A stretch of DNA of 48,380 nucleotides, taken from the NCBI RefSeq assembly GCF_947494025.1, contig NZ_CANLTQ010000022.1, positions 1-48,380 on the forward strand. Direction: 5' to 3'. Below, piece by piece: positions 41,184 through 48,380 of this stretch. The stretch comes from an uncultured Jannaschia sp. (GTDB taxonomy: Bacteria; Pseudomonadota; Alphaproteobacteria; Rhodobacterales; Rhodobacteraceae). Position 1 is the stretch's first letter; every line of letters begins with the position of its first letter. A program made the position numbers and the translations under genes. The notes below the pieces were generated by a model that saw only the letters and a list, made by a program, of their open reading frames with translations, made no database searches and was not told the origin of the DNA.

Positions 41184-42393
41184 GTCTATTCATACGGACT
41201 GCGCCGGCGGCAATAGCCTTTCCAGAGCGATACTTCTCCAACATCATCTTCAGATATGCTGTCGGGGATTTGATCGAGGCGAAGCGTCGGGTCATGTAAT
41301 CGAGCACGCGCAATGCATTCGGCCATCCGAGTTGGGCGCAAGTGTCAATCATGAGGCGCCGGTCCAAGTCTAGGAATCCTGAAAATTCCAAAACCATCTG
41401 GGCCAAGGCGTGCCCGTCGCGGGGTGGCGCGGGATGATAATCCGGCAGGGCCTTCAAATCCGCCCACAGGGCTACGATCTGCCGCGGATCAAGCTGCTCC
41501 ATTTGAAGGCTAGGTCTATTATCCTCTTTTTTTCGAGGCTCTATGTGCCGGACAGGTTGACCGGCATCGTCGGCACGTCTGTCTGGCAAAACCCGCCTGG
41601 CGGAGGCCGTGTCATGGCAAGAGGGGCCCCCGTCCGGGGCAAGCTTCAGTGGCGTCAGGGCGTTTTCCGAGGCGCTGTCTTCTTTCGTGCTGCCTGCGGC
41701 AAGGTCTTCGGGGGCCGCCTCCGGGGACGGATCTGGAGTGGCGAGGAGCTGGTCGACACGGCCCTCGTAGTCCTCGACATCTTCGCGTGATACCGCTGTC
41801 CTGCGGGCGAGGTTGCGCCCGGTCCGCACAAGGCCTTCGAGGGACGAGGCGCAGATCTGTGCGGCCCGCCTCGCGTGTCGCGCCAATGCCGCGGCAGCAT
41901 TGGAGATCCTCGTGCGCAGGTAGCGCTGCTTCTCCTCGCGAACGATGTGTGCATTCGACATCGCTTCGAGCTCCGGCAAACAATTGAGGAGGGGGGCGAG
42001 ATCGATCCCGAATGCGTCCACGATGTTGCCGGCGATGCGCACGGGGAACCTGCGGCCGTTTGCGCTCCTTCTGCGCTGGACAAGGCCGGCCTCCTCTAGG
42101 CGGGTCTCGCAGCGCGTGATCGTCCGTTCCTGCACGTGGTTGGAGCGCCGGGAAATCTCGGGCTTCCCCGCGTAGCTGACGTTCAGGCGCCTCGGGTCAA
42201 GCGGACCCTTGGGGAGGACGCTGAGGTGAGCCTGGAGAACGGCGATATCGCGATCGTTCAGGCCGAGGTCACATCGGTTCTGGCGCACGAGGTCCAAGGC
42301 ATACCACCGGTCGATCGGTCCGGAGATAGTCTGCGGCAGGCATGCGGAGGCCTGCTGCCGGCGCGGCGTTGCCGCGGGCAGTTGTGTCATCAT
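41167..42393 (-). CDS. repC: RepC replication initiator
   Basis: A 408-residue initiator that binds the plasmid origin, usually within its own gene. The N-terminal winged-helix region includes CDLGLNDRDIAVLQAHLSVL, SRRSNHVQERTITRCETRLE and AGLVQRRRSANGRRFPVRI. A central charged linker leads to a second domain ending GWPNALRVLDYMTRRFASIK and SPTAYLKMMLEKY. The position after repB on the same strand and the length are those of a standard repABC operon. The stop codon lies within a 20-bp palindrome. RepC level is expected to be set by antisense RNA from the repB-repC gap and by RepA/RepB repression upstream. Confidence 0.93.
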   Translation of the reverse strand: MMTQLPAATPRRQQASACLPQTISGPIDRWYALDLVRQNRCDLGLNDRDIAVLQAHLSVLPKGPLDPRRLNVSYAGKPEISRRSNHVQERTITRCETRLEEAGLVQRRRSANGRRFPVRIAGNIVDAFGIDLAPLLNCLPELEAMSNAHIVREEKQRYLRTRISNAAAALARHARRAAQICASSLEGLVRTGRNLARRTAVSREDVEDYEGRVDQLLATPDPSPEAAPEDLAAGSTKEDSASENALTPLKLAPDGGPSCHDTASARRVLPDRRADDAGQPVRHIEPRKKEDNRPSLQMEQLDPRQIVALWADLKALPDYHPAPPRDGHALAQMVLEFSGFLDLDRRLMIDTCAQLGWPNALRVLDYMTRRFASIKSPTAYLKMMLEKYRSGKAIAAGAVRMNRPLIRG

Positions 42394-42633
42394 GGCATCG
42401 TTTCAGACGGCAAAAATGTAGCGGCCGCCAAAACCGGCGTTGTAATTCGATCGAAATACCGCTACCGAGAAGATGCTTAGTCTTCGGTGGGGGCCCTTCG
42501 TTACTTCGGTTTCGGGGGGCTACTACTTTTTCCGGGTCTGCTCCTCTATTGGTTGGTGGGGAAAGACATCCACTTATCCGCGGATAAGTGGGGATACCCG
42601 ACTATTCTTGTCGGGAACCTTATGGTTGCGGCG
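42394..42633. promoter_or_regulatory. repB-repC intergenic region, probable antisense RNA locus
   Basis: The 240-bp gap holds a perfect partition palindrome at 42571-42590 and a 6-bp hairpin, CCCGAC/GTCGGG at 42597-42615. In repABC plasmids this gap encodes a small counter-transcribed RNA on the strand opposite to repC, here the plus strand. A TACTACTTTTT run at about 42521-42531 might end such an RNA, but no strong stem precedes it. The promoter and exact limits could not be set. Confidence 0.5.
42571..42590. repeat. Partition palindrome between repB and repC
   Basis: A perfect CACTTATCCGCGGATAAGTG, identical to the three perfect copies downstream of repC. It places a likely RepB binding site inside the operon. 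Confidence 0.8.
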
Positions 42634-43620
42634 CTAGTCCTCGACATCGGGCTCGTTTTCAAATTCTTCATGCAGAGCGTGCAGCCGTTCTTCGAGGAAT
42701 GTCAGGAACCGCTCATCGAGAGGCCCCGTCGCCTTCAGGGTCAGTTGGCCGGGCTTTCTCAGGCTCGCCAGGCGGCCGTCGAGATGCTTTCGGCGTTCCG
42801 GCTTCACACCACGCGGCGCGGCTGCGGCCGGGGCAGGGCTGGACGGCTCCAGAGCCGCTTCGCCCCTGGAGACGAAGGCCTCGAAACGCTCCACGCTGTC
42901 CTCGACGCCGCTGTCGACGAAGGATGTCGGCTCTTCGCCCAGCGACCTGAGAGCCGCGGCAACCTTCTCGGCCGCATCCCACTTGCGGCGACCAACGCCC
43001 CGGGCGGGCCCGATCGCCTGAACGATCTCCTCTCCAAGACCGCGGTAGATCCTCTCCATAACGGAGATGTTCGGAGCCGAGGTGGCGAGAAACTGTCCGA
43101 TCTCCGTCTGCTCGATACCCGCATCGCGCGCGAGGGACACGGCCCGGGCCTTCTCGATATAGCTGGTCTCCAGCCGTCCGTTGTTCTCGATACCCTGCGC
43201 GATGAAGGCGTCACGATCGGTCATTCGGGAGACGAAGCCGCGGATGGTCTTGCGTCCGAGCCGTCTCATCGCCTCGAGACGGCGCCGACCGACCACAATC
43301 TCGTAGGGGTTCTCCCCTTCGACGATGCGGACGACGATCGGGACCTGCTGGCCGTTGGCTTCGATACTGCCCATCAAGGACGCGATGTCCTCGGTTACGT
43401 CCAGCCGGTCCGAGATCGCCGATGCGGAGATCCGTTCGACTGGAATATCCTGGTAGGTCCGGCCTTCCTGGGACTTGATCGCATTGGCGATGTAGTGAGG
43501 TGCCGTGGCGCCACCATTGGCAATCGGAGGGCGTCGCTTCGGCTTGACCGGCGATGCCGGGTCAACGGACTTCGAGGGATCATCGGTCTCGGCCGGCGTG
43601 AAGAAAGCCTTCCGTGCCAT
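42634..43620 (-). CDS. repB: RepB partition protein (ParB-like)
   Basis: A 328-residue centromere-binding protein. After a basic tail it has the ParB N-domain: VERISASAISDRLDVTEDIA, GQQVPIVVRIVEGENPYEIV and VGRRRLEAMRRLGRKTIRGF, the CTP-binding region. AGIEQTEIGQFLATSAPNIS and VMERIYRGLG give the helix-turn-helix. The C-terminal part (EERLHALHEEFENE) is the dimerisation end. The ATG at 43620 overlaps the repA stop as TGATG; a GTG at 43623 is an alternative. It should bind the 20-bp palindromes around repC and act with RepA. Confidence 0.93.
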   Translation of the reverse strand: MARKAFFTPAETDDPSKSVDPASPVKPKRRPPIANGGATAPHYIANAIKSQEGRTYQDIPVERISASAISDRLDVTEDIASLMGSIEANGQQVPIVVRIVEGENPYEIVVGRRRLEAMRRLGRKTIRGFVSRMTDRDAFIAQGIENNGRLETSYIEKARAVSLARDAGIEQTEIGQFLATSAPNISVMERIYRGLGEEIVQAIGPARGVGRRKWDAAEKVAAALRSLGEEPTSFVDSGVEDSVERFEAFVSRGEAALEPSSPAPAAAAPRGVKPERRKHLDGRLASLRKPGQLTLKATGPLDERFLTFLEERLHALHEEFENEPDVED

Positions 43621-44843
43621 CACGCAGCCTCCTCGTTATCAATGCGTCCCCAAGCTCGCATGATGTCGTCCTCCAGGTCGTGGACGATGGACTGCAAGCT
43701 CTCGAAGATTCGATCGTAGGTCTTCCGGTTGAATTCGGAAGGCCGGACCTCGATCAGGGTTTCGGTCGTGTTTCCCGCATCCGCGATTGCGGTCGATTGC
43801 AGGAAGGGCGTGTCCATGAGACTGCTTCCGAAATGGGCCTTCATGAAGGTCCAGATTTGGAGCTGTGCCGCGTCGTTCGGATTGTAGCGCGTCATCACGT
43901 AGCGCATGAAATCGTAGCGCTTATCGGGTTCGTGCGCCTCGATCGCGGCGAGCGTGTCAGAGGCGAGGAAGAGGAACTTCTGGAGCGACACGATGTCCAG
44001 CATGCCGGGGCTGAACGGCATGAGCAGCCCCGTCGAGGCATGCACCGCGGACAGGACGCTGAAGCTGAGATGAGGGGGCGTGTCGACGATCACGACGTCG
44101 TAGGAGGAATCGACGAGATCGAGAGCCTGGGTGAACCTCTTGTGCCAAGGCGCTCCACCCTGGCCTTTTACCTTCCGGAACGAGGCGGCCGTCTCGTACT
44201 CGAACTCCGTCATCGAAAGGGAGCCGGGCAGGATGTCCAGGTTCGGATAGTAGGTCGACTGGATGGCGTCGGTGATGGGGATCGGATCGACGGTCCGCAT
44301 GACGTCGTAGAGCGATGCGCTGCCGTCGAGGTCCGGCTTCACGTCGAAGACGTCCGAGAGGGATGATTGCGGATCCACGTCGATCGCCAGGACCCGGTAT
44401 CCCCGCCATGCCAAGAAGGCCGCCAAGTTCACGGCCAAGGTCGACTTCGCGACGCCACCTTTCAGCTGGAAGACGGAAATGACACTCAGCTGATCGTCGG
44501 GCCCCCTTCGCGGAAACAGATCGACGGGGATCTTCCCGGCCGTGTAGAGCTTGCTCTGAATCTCATGGACTTCTTCGAGAGAGAAGGTACGACGATTTCC
44601 CGATTCGATCGTTCCAGCCGGAAGGTCGGGGACGGTCTTCAGGTAGTGTCGGAAGGAGTTGTAGTTCAATCGCAGGGCTGTCGCAGCCTCCCGGATCAAG
44701 AACCGTCGCAGGGGCTTGTCGGACTTCCGCGTATCGGGAGCGAGGAAACGCGCGGCCTGCTGCTCGAGTGCGTCGCTGAGAACCTGACCTTGGGCGCTGA
44801 GCCTTTCGGATCCGACGAATGGGTGCATAACTGCCTCGATCAT
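43620..44843 (-). CDS. repA: RepA partition ATPase (ParA-like)
   Basis: A 407-residue ParA-type ATPase. A helix-turn-helix region near the start (REAATALRLNYNSFRHYLKT, RRTFSLEEVHEIQSKLYTAG) suits autoregulation of the operon. The ATPase core has the deviant Walker A VFQLKGGVAKSTLAVNLAAF, the A' box VLAIDVDPQSSLS and the B box DVVIVDTPPHLSFSV. The start at 44843 gives MIEAVMHPFVGSERLSAQGQ, the usual opening of this family; an ATG at 44939 would add 32 residues of unlikely sequence. It overlaps repB by one base, so repA and repB are translated together. Confidence 0.93.
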   Translation of the reverse strand: MIEAVMHPFVGSERLSAQGQVLSDALEQQAARFLAPDTRKSDKPLRRFLIREAATALRLNYNSFRHYLKTVPDLPAGTIESGNRRTFSLEEVHEIQSKLYTAGKIPVDLFPRRGPDDQLSVISVFQLKGGVAKSTLAVNLAAFLAWRGYRVLAIDVDPQSSLSDVFDVKPDLDGSASLYDVMRTVDPIPITDAIQSTYYPNLDILPGSLSMTEFEYETAASFRKVKGQGGAPWHKRFTQALDLVDSSYDVVIVDTPPHLSFSVLSAVHASTGLLMPFSPGMLDIVSLQKFLFLASDTLAAIEAHEPDKRYDFMRYVMTRYNPNDAAQLQIWTFMKAHFGSSLMDTPFLQSTAIADAGNTTETLIEVRPSEFNRKTYDRIFESLQSIVHDLEDDIMRAWGRIDNEEAA

Positions 44844-45194
44844 TTTTTCCGACCCTACATCAGACTTTAGCCGAATATCCAGATAACTTTGATGCGCCAC
44901 TTGCAGCAGGTGGAGGGCCGCTTGCCGAATTCTGCACATGGTGACGCAAAAGAGCCTTGTATCAGTATGTTGAAGAAAAATCAGATAGCTCCCGGCCCTG
45001 TGCCTCTATCGCCACGATCGAACTATCGACGGCTGATCGTGATCTGTCTTCCCAGGTTCGGGGGGTAGTGTGCCCGCGAGGCTGCTTCGCGTGAGGCGCG
45101 GCGATTCTTGTCCGGTGGGAGGCCTCCGGGCTTCCGGAACGCTTCGGGCTTTCGCCCGCCATCCGTAGGATCTCCGACGAAAGGAGACCCATCC
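44844..45194. promoter_or_regulatory. repABC upstream region
   Basis: This interval lies between the divergent repA gene and the small plus-strand gene at 45195. It is more AT-rich near 44880-44995 (for example TTTTTCTTCAACATACTGAT on the minus strand) than its surroundings, as expected for the repABC promoter, but -35 and -10 boxes could not be set with confidence. No palindrome of the partition type lies here. Confidence 0.45.
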
Positions 45195-45530
45195 ATGAGC
45201 ACCGGCTTGCAACTCTACTCCGTCCGCGTCCCCCGCAGCACCGAGGACAGCGAATACTACGTCGTGGCCTCGAACCCCGCGGCCGCGGTCGACACCTATC
45301 TGCGCGAGGTCCTCGACGAGGGGATCTCCATGGACGAGGAGGAGATGGCGGAGGAAGGATGGCTCTATGTCGACCTCGTAGGCTAGGACGCCCAGGGGCC
45401 CGAGGGCATCGTCCCCTGGAGCTCCGACAGGGTGATCACGCGGCGCATGCAGCCCTATGCCAAGACCACAATCGCGCTCGACACGCTCGCAGCTTGGCGC
45501 GACCACGACGACGCGGAGCTCGCGCCGTGA
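45195..45530 (+). pseudogene. Small plasmid protein with an in-frame TAG
   Basis: AAAGGAGACCCATCC and ATG at 45195 give an excellent start. The product reads MSTGLQLYSVRVPRSTEDSE, YYVVASNPAAAVDTYLREVL, EEEMAEEGWLYVDLVG and meets TAG at 45384-45386. The same frame continues DAQGPEGIVPWSSDRVITRR and TTIALDTLAAWRDHDDAELA to TGA at 45528. The continuation is plainly protein-like, so one base change has split a gene of 111 codons. The truncated 63-residue form may be produced. No family is recognised. Confidence 0.6.
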
Positions 45531-45797
45531 GCGGCGCGCGCGACAGGTTCGGCCTAACCCGGCCGACGAGGCGGACCGCGAGGCCTATATCCGCCAGATC
45601 GAGGCGCGCTGCGCCGATCTCGAACACATTGCTACCGCGCTCTTCGAGGCCCATGACATCTTCCCGGATGTCCTGTCCCACATTCAGGGGATCGTCGAGG
45701 CCCGGAGGGCCGAGGTCGCCCCCGCCGCGGAGACGCGCGGCTTCATCCTCGTCCTGTCGGAGCATGGGAGATATGCGCAGAAGTTGGTGACGCGTGA

Positions 45798-47090
45798 TCA
45801 GGCGGTAGTTTGAAGCTGACGGACGCCGTCGCGGAACTCAATCCCGCTGATGACCTCTGGAAGGCGGTTCTGACCATCGAGTTTGCGCCACTTCTTTTGC
45901 GCCGACATCATCAGCTTGAACGCCATGGCCAAGCCGGTCTTGCGGCTGAGGCAGCCCTTGGTGCGTTTCGTTCGGTGGCGGACGGTGGCGAATGTGCTCT
46001 CGATCGGATTTGACGTCTGGATGTGTTTCCAGTGCTCGGCCGGGTAGTCGTAGAAGGTCAGTAGCGCGTCCCGGTCCTTGGCCAGCTTGGCCACCGCCTT
46101 GTCCCATTTCACCCCATAGGCTTCGACGAAGAAATCGAAGGCGACGTTGGCTTCGGCCTTTGTCTCGGCCTGCCAGATATCGTGCAGATGCGCCTTGGCC
46201 TTGGCCTGCACCGATTTCGGCGTCGCATTCAGCACGTTCATGGTCTTGTGGAGCCAGCACCGCTGCTCTTGCGTCGTGGCGAACACCTCGCGCAGGGCCG
46301 TCCAAAACCCCAAGGCACCATCACCGATGGCCAGTTTCGGGTCCTGCGTCAGGCCCCGGCGCTTGAGGTCGAGCAGCACCTCGCGCCAGCTCTGGGTGCT
46401 TTCGCGGAAGCCGTCCCTTGCCCGGCAGTGCATTGCCGTAGGCAATGTCACGAGAGGGGTCATGGCCAGAAGCTCCTTGCGGCCGTATTCATCAGCACCC
46501 ACGACCACCAGAATACATTGTTTTTCCTCGGCCATTCGCGGCTTGAAGTAAACGCCATCGGCCCAGATGTAGAGGAACCGCCGCGCGCCGAGGTCGCGCT
46601 TCTGCCAAGCCTCATAGTCCTTCCACCAATCTGTCTTCAGCCGTGTGATGGTCTTGGCGGACAGGCCTTGGGCGTTCGGCCCCAGCAGGGCGGCCAGCGC
46701 CTCGCTGAAATCGCCGGTGGACACGCCCTTGAGGTAGAGCCAGGGCAACAGCTCCTCGACCGATTTCGCCTTGCGCAGGTATCGCGGCAGTATGCTGGGC
46801 GTGAAGGTGATCCTGTCCGCGCCAGGTTTTCGATCGCGGACATGCGGCACCTTCACTGGCACCGGTCCAATTCCGGTCATCACCTCGCGTTCGGGTAGGT
46901 GACCATGGCGCACCAGCCGCGCGCGACCGTCTTCGAGCTTCTCTCCCGAGAAGGAGGCCATCAGCGCGGTCAACTCCGCATGGATCGCCTGTTCGATCAG
47001 CTTGCGCGCGCCATCGCGTAGGACGTTGGTGAATGGATCGGAGCCAAATCCCGATCGATCGGGCAGCGGGGTAATGGTATCGACTGACAT
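45798..47090 (-). CDS. IS256-family (mutator-type) transposase
   Basis: A 430-residue transposase starting MSVDTITPLPDRSGFGSDPF, after AAAGGGATATGCCAC. Typical parts are VPVKVPHVRDRKPGADRITF, VEELLPWLYLKGVSTGDFSE, IWADGVYFKPRMAEEKQCIL with the first catalytic aspartate, AIGDGALGFWTALREVF with the second and SNPIESTFATVRHRTKRTKG with the glutamate. Between KELLAM-T and DGFRESTQSW there are 14 extra residues, PLVTLPTAMHCRAR, encoded by a 45-nt hairpin element (46415-46459). The insert keeps the frame, so the protein may still work. Confidence 0.92.
   Translation of the reverse strand: MSVDTITPLPDRSGFGSDPFTNVLRDGARKLIEQAIHAELTALMASFSGEKLEDGRARLVRHGHLPEREVMTGIGPVPVKVPHVRDRKPGADRITFTPSILPRYLRKAKSVEELLPWLYLKGVSTGDFSEALAALLGPNAQGLSAKTITRLKTDWWKDYEAWQKRDLGARRFLYIWADGVYFKPRMAEEKQCILVVVGADEYGRKELLAMTPLVTLPTAMHCRARDGFRESTQSWREVLLDLKRRGLTQDPKLAIGDGALGFWTALREVFATTQEQRCWLHKTMNVLNATPKSVQAKAKAHLHDIWQAETKAEANVAFDFFVEAYGVKWDKAVAKLAKDRDALLTFYDYPAEHWKHIQTSNPIESTFATVRHRTKRTKGCLSRKTGLAMAFKLMMSAQKKWRKLDGQNRLPEVISGIEFRDGVRQLQTTA
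46415..46459 (+). mobile_element. 45-nt hairpin mini-element, copy 2 (in the IS256 transposase)
   Basis: The plus strand shows the left end CCCTTGCCCGGCAG and right end CGAGAGGGG around a centre that folds as CATTGCC-GTA-GGCAATG. Length and ends match copy 1 at 20284-20328, while the stem sequence differs. It adds 14 codons in frame and lies antisense to the transposase gene. Confidence 0.65.
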
Positions 47091-47537
47091 GTGGCATATC
47101 CCTTTCTCGGCTGAGAATTGACGGCGTCTGAACACCGCCATGATATGCCGCCCCTCAGGGCATCACCAACTTTCGCGCGTTTCTCGGAGCATGGCAGTGT
47201 CCACCCCTCCTACGCCGCGGACCCGGATGTCGTGCGGGAGGGCATGACCTCCGCCGACTGGGCGGAGGCCCACCACCTCCACGCCACGCAAGGCGATGCC
47301 CTGGCGGAGGCTCGCGACGACGCCGCGGCGCGCGCGGATGCCGTGGCGCGGGGCGATCTCGAGGATACGGGAGATCCCGACGGGATCCAGGCCGTCCGCG
47401 TCGACGGCGCGGGCAATGTCACGCTCATGTCGACGGATTTCCGCGAGGAGATCGGTCGGCTCGACCGCGCCGCGATGTTCGCCTTCTCCGGACAGGACGA
47501 TCCGCTCGCCGACCGCGGGGACGATCTCGAGCCCTGA

Positions 47538-47893
47538 GGCGGGCAATGCCCGCCGGATGCATGCCTGAGCCCTGGCCTCGCACCGCCGGTGGCGCAGGTT
47601 TGTGTTACGCCACGCGAACGCAATGCCCCGTAACGTTACACAGGGATTACATCAGGCCTCTGCGGGAGCAGGAGGCCGGAGCCTGGTCGGGCGCGCGAAA
47701 CAGCGCGCGGACCTGTTGATCGGGCGCCTTCCGCCGGGTATCCCGTGCGCCCCAGCCTCGCTTCCCCAGGGAGCGGGGGAAAGGCAGTCTGCGACATGAC
47801 GGTAGGCCCCAAGGGGCTGAAGCGGGGATCAGGTCCCGCCTGGGGAGCATCGTTCAGATCCTTGGGGCACCTGTCGTCGCGGGGTCGATCCCT
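47538..47893. other. Gene-free stretch with a GTAACGTTAC palindrome
   Basis: No gene is supported. GTGTTACG near 47602-47609 and the perfect 10-bp palindrome GTAACGTTAC near 47630-47639 form related inverted repeats that could be an operator. Nothing else notable was seen. Confidence 0.35.
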
Positions 47894-48082
47894 TCAGAAG
47901 GGGGAGGGTTCGTCCAGCGCGTCCTCGGCGCGGGGCAGGGGCGTCGGATCGGGCCAGTCGACCACCTCCGGCGCGATGCCTCTCTGCAAGGCCAGGGCCG
48001 CCAGCGCCTTCTCGGCGCGCACGATCCGCGGGTTATTGTAGGCGTAGTCGGCGCGCACGCGCTCGGCCTCATCGAGGGGCAT
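47894..48082 (-). CDS. Small hypothetical protein
   Basis: A 62-residue acidic protein starting MPLDEAERVRADYAYNNPRI and ending DWPDPTPLPRAEDALDEPSP-F. The composition is protein-like but no ribosome binding site precedes the ATG at 48082. The same frame is open 10 codons further upstream (ADRPGTDVWL), so it may be the 3' part of a damaged gene. No family recognised. Confidence 0.45.
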   Translation of the reverse strand: MPLDEAERVRADYAYNNPRIVRAEKALAALALQRGIAPEVVDWPDPTPLPRAEDALDEPSPF

Positions 48083-48196
48083 CAGCCAGACATCCGTGCC
48101 CGGCCGGTCCGCTCACCAGCCCCGCTCGCCCGGACTCGATGCCCCCAGGGCCCTGCGCCGCGCGAGCACCTGCCCGGGATGGCGGCGGCTATCGGT

Positions 48197-48304
48197 GTTG
48201 TTGCACACCTCCGCCTAAGGCTTTGACACTATTGAGTTCTTCATAATCGTCGTCTTCCATAAAGTTATTTTAATTCAAGTACTTAACTTGGTTTGTGCAA
48301 CAAC
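48197..48304. mobile_element. 108-bp MITE, copy 2
   Basis: Same length, ends and internal ATTGAGTTCTTCA block as the copy at 34978-35085. The inverted repeats are GTTGTTGCACA and TGTGCAACAAC. It lies directly against the P-type ATPase fragment and has probably interrupted that gene; no matching target duplication was evident. Confidence 0.8.
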
Positions 48305-48380
48305 GCTCGTTGTCGCCTGTCGCCATGACGATCCGGAAGCCGAGCTCATGAAGCGCCTTGAGCGCGGCCGGCGTCGTTTC
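48305..48380 (-). pseudogene. P-type ATPase fragment at the window edge
   Basis: The minus strand reads ETTPAALKALHELGFRIVMA and TGDNER up to the MITE. This is the phosphorylation-domain stretch of P-type cation ATPases, in which a TPxAxxAL helix precedes the V-x-M-x-TGDN motif of the hinge. The reading is cut by the MITE at 48304 and no ATPase sequence follows on the other side. The rest of the gene lies outside the window, so the metal transported cannot be told. Confidence 0.65.

Larger units (their letters stand above)
45768..47185 (-). mobile_element. IS256-family insertion sequence
   Basis: The element is 1418 bp long. Terminal inverted repeats lie at 45768-45790 and 47163-47185 and match at 19 of 23 positions (both begin GAGA and end AAGTTGGTGA). 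It is flanked by a perfect 9-bp target duplication, GGAGCATGG, at 45759-45767 and 47186-47194, within the family's usual 8-9 bp. The intact duplication indicates a simple, fairly recent insertion that has not been rearranged. Confidence 0.93.
45552..47537 (+). pseudogene. Unknown gene split by an IS256 element
   Basis: The left part reads RPNPADEADREAYIRQIEAR, ALFEAHDIFPDVLSHIQGIV and TRGFILVLSEHG up to 45767. The right part, from 47186, reads SEHGSVHPSYAADPDVVREG, DWAEAHHLHATQGDALAEAR and DREEIGRLDRAAMFAF-like sequence to the stop at 47537. Removing the IS and one copy of the 9-bp duplication joins the two in frame. The first codons are also doubtful: a GTG at 45528 (MSGARDRFG) lies in another frame, so a further indel may have damaged the start. 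Function unknown. Confidence 0.55.

Noticed and set aside
1-48380. tRNA or rRNA genes
   Set aside because: No cloverleaf-like TTCRANYC arm with a matching acceptor stem and no rRNA signature was noticed by eye on either strand; a covariance search was not possible.

Overview
The window looks like a stretch of a large GC-rich plasmid from an alphaproteobacterium of the Rhodobacteraceae type. Three things point there: a complete repA-repB-repC cassette (44843 down to 41167) with its own set of 20-bp palindromes, several small genes of the kind carried on such plasmids, and a high density of insertion sequences (IS110, IS3, IS256, an IS66 scrap), tyrosine recombinases and decayed genes. No chromosomal housekeeping genes, rRNA or tRNA genes were recognised. 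Family names come from reading translated sequence by eye; no database search was possible.

Layout. 1-7.3 kb: an IS110 transposase, a cluster of short hairpins, an orphan RepC-like initiator with a possible antisense RNA, a duplicated leader sequence and several unknown small genes. 7.9-12.6 kb: two overlapping tyrosine recombinase genes (the first frameshifted), a repeat-rich inverted-repeat site just upstream of them, an excisionase-like helix-turn-helix gene and an Api92-like gene, all on the minus strand. 12.9-29 kb: a mosaic of duplicated modules. Its parts are five paralogues of a PemK/MazF-like protein, three copies of a DNA methylase-like gene (one intact), two copies of a small helical gene (one broken), two and a half copies of an unknown gene here called Z, and an Eco57I-like methylase gene with a truncated second copy placed divergently from Z. 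IS3 and IS66 remnants lie at the breakpoints. 29-36.5 kb: two unknown genes, a large SWIM-SNF2 helicase, a 108-bp MITE, a pair of 16-bp palindromes and a large plasmid gene with a probable C-terminal helix-turn-helix. 36.7-40.7 kb: small unknown genes, a DsbA-like thiol oxidoreductase interrupted by a stop codon, a third tyrosine recombinase and a WGR-domain protein. 40.8-45 kb: the repABC replication and partition unit. 45-48.4 kb: decayed small genes, one cut by an IS256 element with a perfect 9-bp target duplication, a second MITE copy, and the edge of a P-type ATPase gene.

How the parts may work together. RepA and RepB are expected to segregate the plasmid using the palindromes, and RepC to start replication. 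The recombinases may mediate integration or multimer resolution. The 12.9-29 kb mosaic holds methylases without a recognisable restriction enzyme and repeated toxin-fold proteins. Each of those five has a strong hairpin 50-70 nt before its start codon. That repeated arrangement is the best candidate here for an undescribed regulated system. A second unusual feature is a 45-nt hairpin element inserted in two unrelated transposase genes. Many genes carry single stop codons or frameshifts, so the window is decaying accessory DNA with a functional replication core.
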